From Cytophagales bacterium (GTDB lineage Bacteria > Bacteroidota > Bacteroidia > Cytophagales > Cyclobacteriaceae): 12,120 nucleotides of DNA. Below the pieces are notes generated by a model. It saw nothing but the letters and a program-made list of their open reading frames with translations, ran no database searches and was not told the DNA's origin. Positions 8,303 through 12,120 of this stretch are shown piece after piece. A program made the position numbers and the translations under genes. Positions within the stretch are counted from its first letter, which is position 1. Each line of letters starts with the position of its first letter. The stretch lies in the NCBI GenBank assembly GCA_027317105.1, contig DAHVFH010000067.1:1-12120 (forward strand). The letters run 5' to 3'.

Positions 8303-8310
8303 CAAATGTA
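8303..8310 (-). promoter_or_regulatory. Candidate purH promoter -7 element
   Basis: Read on the minus strand, this is TACATTTG, an exact match to the Bacteroidota -7 consensus TAnnTTTG. It lies 31 bp upstream of the purH ATG, giving a short untranslated leader of roughly 25 bases. The -33 TTG partner expected about 19-21 bp further upstream is not present. That stretch is instead filled by the heptanucleotide repeat at 8311-8345. The assignment rests on one motif and its position. Confidence 0.4.
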
Positions 8311-8366
8311 CTTGATTCTGGGTACTTGATTCTTGATTCTTGTTGGTTACCAGAAACACCAGAAAC
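8311..8366. repeat. Heptanucleotide tandem repeat (CTTGATT type) followed by a 9-bp direct repeat
   Basis: From 8311 the sequence parses in steps of seven: CTTGATT, CTGGGTA, CTTGATT, CTTGATT, CTTGTTG. Three units are identical and one is degenerate. Directly after it, ACCAGAAAC occurs twice in tandem (8349-8357 and 8358-8366). No ORF uses this stretch. Similar 7-nt periodicity with other unit sequences occurs at 9569-9603 and 10760-10822. Confidence 0.6.
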
Positions 8367-8489
8367 AAGCGAGAAGAGTCCAACATCCAAAATCTATTGT
8401 CCAACAGAACATTTGTTAGCTTAAAATATTTTCAAAATCTCTTGTGCTTTGTTGTGCAATAAAAATATTTCCTCTTTCTTTGAGACACA

Positions 8490-8555
8490 ATGAACAACAG
8501 CCAGCGATTTTATTTTAGTTTTTACTTCTTTCAATCCCGAAGGGACTTGAGGTAA
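8490..8555 (+). CDS. Phe/Tyr-rich leader peptide of the pheA operon attenuator
   Basis: This is a 21-codon ORF, too short for routine gene calling. It starts at ATG 8490 and ends at TAA 8553-8555. Residues 6-14 read RFYFSFYFF: five Phe and two Tyr among eight consecutive codons (8508-8531), with no Trp in the peptide. An in-frame TGA at 8481-8483 fixes the start, and there is no clear Shine-Dalgarno sequence. The ORF lies 164 bp before prephenate dehydratase and just ahead of an intrinsic terminator. Its 3' half contains the bases that can pair with the terminator's 5' arm. This is the layout of a leader peptide whose translation senses charged tRNA-Phe and tRNA-Tyr. It is not homologous by sequence to the enterobacterial pheA leader; the similarity is one of design. 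The peptide itself probably has no other job. The 8367-8489 stretch upstream is AT-rich and should hold the promoter, but I find no convincing -33/-7 pair. Confidence 0.8.
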   Translation: MNNSQRFYFSFYFFQSRRDLR

Positions 8556-8628
8556 AATCGCTTTGAAAAGGAAGAAACAAAACGAAAATATCAGAAAGTC
8601 CCTCGAACATCGGGGGACTTTTTATTTT
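8503..8628 (+). promoter_or_regulatory. Ribosome-mediated transcription attenuator controlling the Phe/Tyr operon
   Basis: Four segments can form mutually exclusive hairpins. Segment 1 (TCCC, 8535-8538) pairs with segment 2 (GGGA, 8542-8545) around a GAA loop. Segment 2 extended (AGGGACTT, 8541-8548) is exactly complementary to segment 3 (AAGTCCCT, 8596-8603), giving an antiterminator. Segment 3 within 8595-8606 pairs with segment 4 (8610-8621) to form the terminator. A further 10-bp perfect stem links AGCGATTTTA (8503-8512) with TAAAATCGCT (8553-8562) and would enclose segments 1 and 2. A ribosome stalled on the first Phe/Tyr codons would break that outer stem and mask up to about segment 1, freeing segment 2 to pair with segment 3 and allowing readthrough. 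A ribosome reaching the stop covers segment 2, so the terminator forms. The complementarities are visible in the sequence; the switching is inferred from the classical attenuation model. Confidence 0.78.
8595..8628 (+). terminator. Intrinsic terminator of the attenuator
   Basis: The hairpin has a 12-bp stem: 8595-8606 pairs with 8610-8621, with one G-T pair (8603/8613) and a 3-base loop (8607-8609). The base of the stem is AAAG/CTTT and the middle is GC-rich. T-rich sequence follows (8619-8628, TTTTTATTTT on the coding strand). It lies between the leader ORF and pheA and does not follow any long gene, so a regulatory role is much more likely than operon termination. Confidence 0.88.
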
Positions 8629-8630
8629 AC

Positions 8631-8708
8631 TGCGTGTTACGGAGCACGCACAATGAAAGGATGTACGATTTGAACACTACACGGAACATAAAAGCTATCG
8701 CGAATAGC
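8631..8708 (+). other. Two small hairpins in the pheA leader between terminator and start codon
   Basis: TGCGTG (8631-8636) can pair with CACGCA (8645-8650) around an 8-base loop. GCTAT (8694-8698) can pair with ATAGC (8704-8708) around CGCGA, ending 10 bases before the pheA ATG. No Shine-Dalgarno sequence is present. These could influence mRNA stability or translation of pheA, or be chance; both stems are short. Confidence 0.3.
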
Positions 8709-8718
8709 GCGAAGTAAC

Positions 8719-9561
8719 ATGGCAAAAAAGAAAAAAATAAAAGTCGCGATTCAGGGTATCACTACCAGTTTTCATGAGGTGGCTGCGCTCACACATTTCA
8801 AAGAAGAGATTGAAACGGTGGAGTGTTTGAGTTTTCATGCCTTGTGCGAATCCTTGAAAAATGGTGAAAGTGATTTTGCTGTGATGGCCATCGAGAACTC
8901 GATCGCTGGAAGTATTTTGCCCAACTATTTCTTATTGCAAGAATATCATTTCTCCATTATTGGTGAAGTCTATCTCCCAATTCACATGCACTTGCTTGCG
9001 TTGCCCGGTGTGAAGTTGGATGAAATAAAAAACATCGAAAGCCATCCGATGGCGATTCGTCAATGTTCAGATTATCTTTTTCGATTAAAAGGAGTGGATA
9101 TCCGCGAAAGCGATGACACGGCCTACTCAGCAAAAAAAGTGGCCGATAAAAAACTCAAAGACACAGCAGCTATTGCCAACGAGCACGCGGCAAAAAGATT
9201 CGGACTTGCCATTTTAGAGAAGCGAATTGAAACCCATAAAAAGAATTTTACCCGCTTTCTGATTTTAACAAAAAGGTCATCCGCAAAAGAAGAGACCAAT
9301 AAGGCTTCGCTCTCTTTTGAAGTAGCCAACGAAGTGGGCAGCCTTGCCGATGCGTTGATGACTTTTAAGGAACACACCATCAACCTGAGTAAAATTCAGT
9401 CGATACCGATCATTGGAAAGCCAAGTGAATACTCAATCCATATCGATGTGGAATGGAAACGCAGAAAAAATTACGATGACGCCATGAAGCAAGTGCTGCG
9501 TCAAGTGAGGAACTTAAATATTTTGGGAGAGTATAAGAAGGGGAAAATTGAATATAAATAA
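8719..9561 (+). CDS. pheA: Prephenate dehydratase
   Basis: This enzyme converts prephenate to phenylpyruvate, the committed step of phenylalanine synthesis. The 280-residue protein has a catalytic part (about 7-185) and a C-terminal ACT regulatory domain (about 195-275), with no chorismate mutase fused to it. Catalytic-domain signatures include AIENSIAGSI (58-67), with the Asn/Ser region typical of the family, SHPMAIRQC (108-116) and the NFTRF motif with T178-R179-F180. The ACT domain has the NEVGSLADAL stretch (204-213), equivalent to the GALV region. KIQSIP (225-230) takes the place of the ESRP motif that binds Phe in many homologues, so feedback control by Phe cannot be assumed to be identical. 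A Lys-rich N-terminus precedes the first strand. It is the first structural gene behind the attenuator. Confidence 0.93.
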   Translation: MAKKKKIKVAIQGITTSFHEVAALTHFKEEIETVECLSFHALCESLKNGESDFAVMAIENSIAGSILPNYFLLQEYHFSIIGEVYLPIHMHLLALPGVKLDEIKNIESHPMAIRQCSDYLFRLKGVDIRESDDTAYSAKKVADKKLKDTAAIANEHAAKRFGLAILEKRIETHKKNFTRFLILTKRSSAKEETNKASLSFEVANEVGSLADALMTFKEHTINLSKIQSIPIIGKPSEYSIHIDVEWKRRKNYDDAMKQVLRQVRNLNILGEYKKGKIEYK

Positions 9562-9566
9562 ATCCA

Positions 9567-9604
9567 AAGTCCACAGACTACTGTCGACTGTCGACCGTGG
9601 ACTT
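9567..9604. repeat. Heptanucleotide repeat (GTCGACT type) inside an 8-bp inverted repeat
   Basis: The pheA-aminotransferase spacer parses from 9569 as GTCCACA, GACTACT, GTCGACT, GTCGACC, GTGGACT. AAGTCCAC (9567-9574) and GTGGACTT (9597-9604) are perfect inverted repeats, so the RNA could fold into a hairpin of about 38 bases. There is no T-run behind it, so it is not a normal terminator. It might stabilise the pheA mRNA or belong to a dispersed repeat family. Confidence 0.6.
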
Positions 9605-9619
9605 GAATAAAAGCATAAC

Positions 9620-10798
9620 ATGGTACAAACATCGAATAGAATAAAAAACGTAGAAGAATACTACTTCAGTAAAAAGCTGGCGGAAGTGCGCTCGTTGGAT
9701 TCTCCGGAGTTGCGGGTGATCAATCTCGGCATTGGAAGTCCGGATCTAGCCCCTTCTGAAAGTACCATTGAGGCATTGGCGAACGCGGCAAAGAACCCGG
9801 CAAATCACGGTTACCAGAACTATAAAGGCATTCCACAATTGAGAGAAGCCATTGGTAGCTTTTACAAGAACAAGTATAACGTTTCGTTGAATACGGAAAC
9901 AGATATCCTTCCTTTGATGGGATCTAAAGAAGGGATCATGCACATCTGCATGGCCTTTGTAAACGAGGGCGATGAAGTGCTGATCCCTGATCCCGGCTAC
10001 CCCACTTACGCTTCAGTGGCCAAGTTGACGGGCGCGAAAATTTCTACCTACGGCATGAAGGAAGAATTAGGGTGGGGAATTGATGTAGGTGAATTAAAGA
10101 ATAGAGATTTATCGAAAGTAAAAATTATGTGGGTGAACTTTCCACACATGCCTACCGGACGGATTGCCTCTAAAGATGAATTAAAAGAACTGGTCGACTT
10201 AGCCCGCGCAAATAATTTTTTGATCGTGAATGACAATCCCTATAGTTTGATTTTGAATGAGAGCCCATTGAGCATTTTGTCGATTGAAGGCGCGGAAGAA
10301 GTGGCGTTGGAATTAAATTCGTTAAGCAAGTCGCACAACATGGCGGGTTGGCGGATTGGCTGGGTAGGCGGAAAGAAAGAGTATATCGATGCGGTATTGC
10401 GTGTAAAGAGCAATATGGATTCGGGCATGTTTCTTGGGTTGCAACATGCGGCAGTAGAAGCGTTAAAAAATGGAAAAGAATGGTTTCAAAAACAAAATTC
10501 GATTTATAGGAAGAGACAAATAGCAGCCAGTAAAATATTGGAAGAACTTAACTGCACTTTTGAAAAGAAACAATCTGGCTTATTCCTATGGGCGAAAGCA
10601 CCTGAAGGAATTGCCGATGTAGAAAAATGGATTGACGAGATTTTGTACGGCACAAAAGTCTTTATCACCCCAGGGTTTATTTTTGGAGAGGCAGGAAAAA
10701 GGTTCATTCGGATTTCGCTATGCGCTACCGAAGAAAAATTGAATGAAGCTCTTGAAAGAGTTAATCGTTATCAGTTAACAGGGAAGCGTCACGATTAA
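9620..10798 (+). CDS. PLP-dependent class I/II aminotransferase, probably for aromatic amino acids
   Basis: This 392-residue fold-type I aminotransferase sits between prephenate dehydratase and prephenate dehydrogenase. The likely reaction is transamination of phenylpyruvate and 4-hydroxyphenylpyruvate (or of prephenate) to give Phe and Tyr; this is inferred from context. Motifs seen are INLGIGSPD (34-42), GYQNYKGIPQLREAI (64-78), and GSKEG (101-105), where the phosphate of PLP binds. Also present are DPGYPTY (124-130), NFPHMPTG (173-180), NDNPY with D205 and Y208 near the PLP ring, and SLSKSHNMAGWR with K237 as the Schiff-base lysine. R364 in RISLC is the probable carboxylate-binding Arg. 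The usual Asn before PTG is Met177 here; I recall related Bacteroidota proteins having Met too. The last dozen or so codons are read from a heptanucleotide repeat and may be an extension. Confidence 0.88.
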   Translation: MVQTSNRIKNVEEYYFSKKLAEVRSLDSPELRVINLGIGSPDLAPSESTIEALANAAKNPANHGYQNYKGIPQLREAIGSFYKNKYNVSLNTETDILPLMGSKEGIMHICMAFVNEGDEVLIPDPGYPTYASVAKLTGAKISTYGMKEELGWGIDVGELKNRDLSKVKIMWVNFPHMPTGRIASKDELKELVDLARANNFLIVNDNPYSLILNESPLSILSIEGAEEVALELNSLSKSHNMAGWRIGWVGGKKEYIDAVLRVKSNMDSGMFLGLQHAAVEALKNGKEWFQKQNSIYRKRQIAASKILEELNCTFEKKQSGLFLWAKAPEGIADVEKWIDEILYGTKVFITPGFIFGEAGKRFIRISLCATEEKLNEALERVNRYQLTGKRHD

Positions 10799-10822
10799 CG
10801 ATTAACCAATAACTATTAACAA
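10760..10822. repeat. Heptanucleotide repeat (TTAACNA/GTTANNN type) across the aminotransferase 3' end and the spacer
   Basis: From 10760 the sequence parses in nine 7-base steps: GTTAATC, GTTATCA, GTTAACA, GGGAAGC, GTCACGA, TTAACGA, TTAACCA, ATAACTA, TTAACAA. It ends four bases before the tyrA start. GTTAATCGT (10760-10768) and ACGATTAAC (10791-10799) are also perfect 9-bp inverted repeats, allowing a hairpin around the aminotransferase stop codon. About 39 bp of the repeat lie inside the coding region. Confidence 0.6.
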
Positions 10823-10826
10823 ACAG

Positions 10827-11675
10827 ATGAAAGTTACAATTATTGGTTTAGGATTAATTGGCGGCTCGATGGCTATTGCACTCCGCAAAACCGGATTGGC
10901 AAGCGAATTGATCGGAATTGATTTGAATGAAGCCAATGCCACAAAGGCTGTTGAATTGGGGATCGTAGACAAAATTTTATCTGCGGATATCGCCTTGCCT
11001 CAAAGCGATCTGGTAATCCTGGCGATACCCGTCAACGCTACCTGTTCTTATCTGCCCACGGTGTTGGATTCAGTAAAACCAAGTGCAACCGTTATTGATA
11101 CCGGCTCCACCAAAAATTTGATATGTAAAGCAGTTGCCAACCATGCTCATCGCGGTCAGTTCGTTGCTTCTCATCCTATTGCTGGAACAGAATATTCCGG
11201 ACCCGAAGCCGCTTTCTTTGGATTGTTTGACGGCAAGACCAACATTATTTGTGAGCAAGAGAAATCATCAGAACCATCGTTGGCTCTGGCAAAGAGAATT
11301 TTTGATGCATTAAAATTGAAAACCATTTTTATGGATCCGGTTGGGCACGACAAACATGTGGCGTACGTTTCCCATCTCTCTCATGTGAGCTCATTTTTAT
11401 TAGGACAGACTGTGCTGGACATGGAGAAAGATGAAAAAAATATTTTCAATTTGGCGGGCAGCGGATTTGCGTCTACTGTACGGTTGGCAAAAAGCTCCCC
11501 CGATATGTGGGCTCCAATCTTTGAGCAAAATGCAGAATACCTTGGCCATGCGCTTGCAGAATATATCATGCACTTGCAGCGTTTTCAATATCACTTGATG
11601 AAGCGCGATGGCAATGAACTGCACAAAATGCTGACAAAGGCAAATGAGATAAAGCGTGTATTAGACCTAAAATAG
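10827..11675 (+). CDS. tyrA: Prephenate dehydrogenase
   Basis: This enzyme oxidises and decarboxylates prephenate to 4-hydroxyphenylpyruvate, the committed step of tyrosine synthesis. The 282-residue protein begins with a Rossmann domain: GLGLIGGS (7-14), with Asp32 at the end of the second strand, which favours NAD over NADP. The catalytic region has DTGSTKN (91-97) and SHPIAGTE (115-122), whose His116 aligns by eye with the catalytic His of the family. The C-terminal helical dimerisation domain (about 165-282) has GHDKHVAYVSHLSH (173-186) and GFASTVRLAKSSPDMW (213-228), where Arg219 probably holds a prephenate carboxylate. There is no ACT or chorismate mutase domain. It lies 28 bp after the aminotransferase stop and 39 bp before the DAHP synthase start, in one apparent operon. 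Confidence 0.94.
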   Translation: MKVTIIGLGLIGGSMAIALRKTGLASELIGIDLNEANATKAVELGIVDKILSADIALPQSDLVILAIPVNATCSYLPTVLDSVKPSATVIDTGSTKNLICKAVANHAHRGQFVASHPIAGTEYSGPEAAFFGLFDGKTNIICEQEKSSEPSLALAKRIFDALKLKTIFMDPVGHDKHVAYVSHLSHVSSFLLGQTVLDMEKDEKNIFNLAGSGFASTVRLAKSSPDMWAPIFEQNAEYLGHALAEYIMHLQRFQYHLMKRDGNELHKMLTKANEIKRVLDLK

Positions 11676-11714
11676 AAATCAAAACAATTAACACAACGAG
11701 TAAATTTATTCAAC

Positions 11715-12120
11715 ATGAAAAAAGGATTGGAATTACAGTCGATCATTAGTGGAATGGGCGTGAAGCGCCCCATCATCATCAGCGGCCCTTGCAGTGCGGA
11801 AACGGAAGACCAGATGGTGGCCACCGCCAAACAAATTGCTGCTACCGGCAAAGTGCATGCCCTTCGGGCGGGCATCTGGAAACCGCGCACCCGACCTGGC
11901 CAATATGAAGGCGCTGGCAATGTTGGCTTGCAATGGTTGATGACCGCCAAGAAAGAAACGGGATTGCCGGTGACTACAGAAGTGGCGAACGCTGCGCACG
12001 TTGAAGCTTGCCTGAAAGCGGGCGTTGATATTCTTTGGGTAGGTGCGCGCACCACGGTCAATCCTTTTTCGGTACAAGAAATCGCTGATTCATTGAAAGG
12101 TGTGGACATTCCCGTGATGG
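11715..12120 (+). CDS. aroF: 3-deoxy-7-phosphoheptulonate (DAHP) synthase, 5' part (cut by window end)
   Basis: The open frame starts at ATG 11715 and runs off the window after 135 codons. It encodes the N-terminal part of a type I-beta DAHP synthase (AroF/KdsA-like TIM barrel), which condenses phosphoenolpyruvate and erythrose 4-phosphate in the first step of the shikimate pathway. Motifs are SGPCSAE at 23-29, where Cys26 is the expected metal ligand, RAGIWKPRTRPG at 51-62 for substrate phosphate binding, GNVGLQW at 68-74, and GARTTVNPF at 109-117. The protein lacks the N-terminal ferredoxin-like regulatory domain. In many Bacteroidota a chorismate mutase domain follows at the C-terminus, but that part is not in view. 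Its place at the end of the Phe/Tyr operon suggests that the attenuator also adjusts entry of carbon into the pathway. Confidence 0.93.
   Translation, partial: MKKGLELQSIISGMGVKRPIIISGPCSAETEDQMVATAKQIAATGKVHALRAGIWKPRTRPGQYEGAGNVGLQWLMTAKKETGLPVTTEVANAAHVEACLKAGVDILWVGARTTVNPFSVQEIADSLKGVDIPVM

Noticed and set aside
8311..8366. CRISPR-like array
   Set aside because: Units are 7 or 9 bp and directly adjacent, with no unique spacers and no cas genes in view.
8653..8673. A six-codon ORF (MKGCTI) between the attenuator and pheA
   Set aside because: It is very short, without aromatic codon bias or a paired structure; it is probably chance.
8367..8718. T-box or other riboswitch upstream of pheA
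   Set aside because: I see no T-box-like conserved bulge sequence, and the Phe/Tyr-rich leader ORF with overlapping pairing explains the terminator better.
11591..12109. A 172-codon minus-strand open frame over the end of tyrA and the DAHP synthase gene
   Set aside because: The plus strand here encodes clear GPCSAE and GARTTVNPF motifs of DAHP synthase; the minus-strand frame is a shadow.

Overview
The window looks like chromosomal DNA from a Bacteroidota bacterium, probably of the Cytophagales type. I infer this from the moderate GC content, the protein sequences, the purH-mreBCD-mrdA-rodA cluster, an aromatic operon ordered dehydratase, aminotransferase, prephenate dehydrogenase, DAHP synthase, and the general lack of strong Shine-Dalgarno sequences. 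No sequence search was run, so the taxonomy is an inference.

Layout: (1) 1-655, plus strand: the 3' end of a probable outer-membrane beta-barrel protein of unknown role, converging on rodA. (2) 666-6135, minus strand: the rod-shape operon mreB-mreC-mreD-mrdA(PBP2)-rodA, tightly packed, with ATGA overlaps at two junctions. (3) 6136-6747: a decayed PIN-domain (VapBC-like) toxin-antitoxin pair in the same orientation. Two frameshifts break the toxin; two inferred frameshifts and one stop codon break the antitoxin. (4) 6748-8271, minus strand: purH, the last two steps of IMP synthesis. (5) 8272-8718: a divergent intergenic region. It holds a purH -7 promoter candidate, 7-nt-periodic repeats and, towards pheA, a complete-looking ribosome-mediated transcription attenuator. 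(6) 8719-12120, plus strand: the phenylalanine/tyrosine operon, with prephenate dehydratase, a PLP aminotransferase, prephenate dehydrogenase and the 5' part of DAHP synthase, cut by the window edge.

The most striking element is the attenuator. A 21-codon leader peptide has seven aromatic residues (5 Phe, 2 Tyr, no Trp) in eight consecutive codons. It is followed by a 12-bp terminator hairpin with a T-run, and an upstream segment inside the leader ORF can pair with the 5' arm of that hairpin as an antiterminator. The codons match the products of the operon: dehydratase plus aminotransferase lead to Phe, dehydrogenase plus aminotransferase lead to Tyr, and DAHP synthase feeds both. Starvation for Phe or Tyr would stall the leader ribosome and let transcription enter the operon.

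A second pattern is a set of degenerate heptanucleotide repeats. Each of three spacers around the aromatic operon has its own 7-mer. In one case the repeat runs back into the 3' end of the aminotransferase gene and appears to have added a short C-terminal tail.
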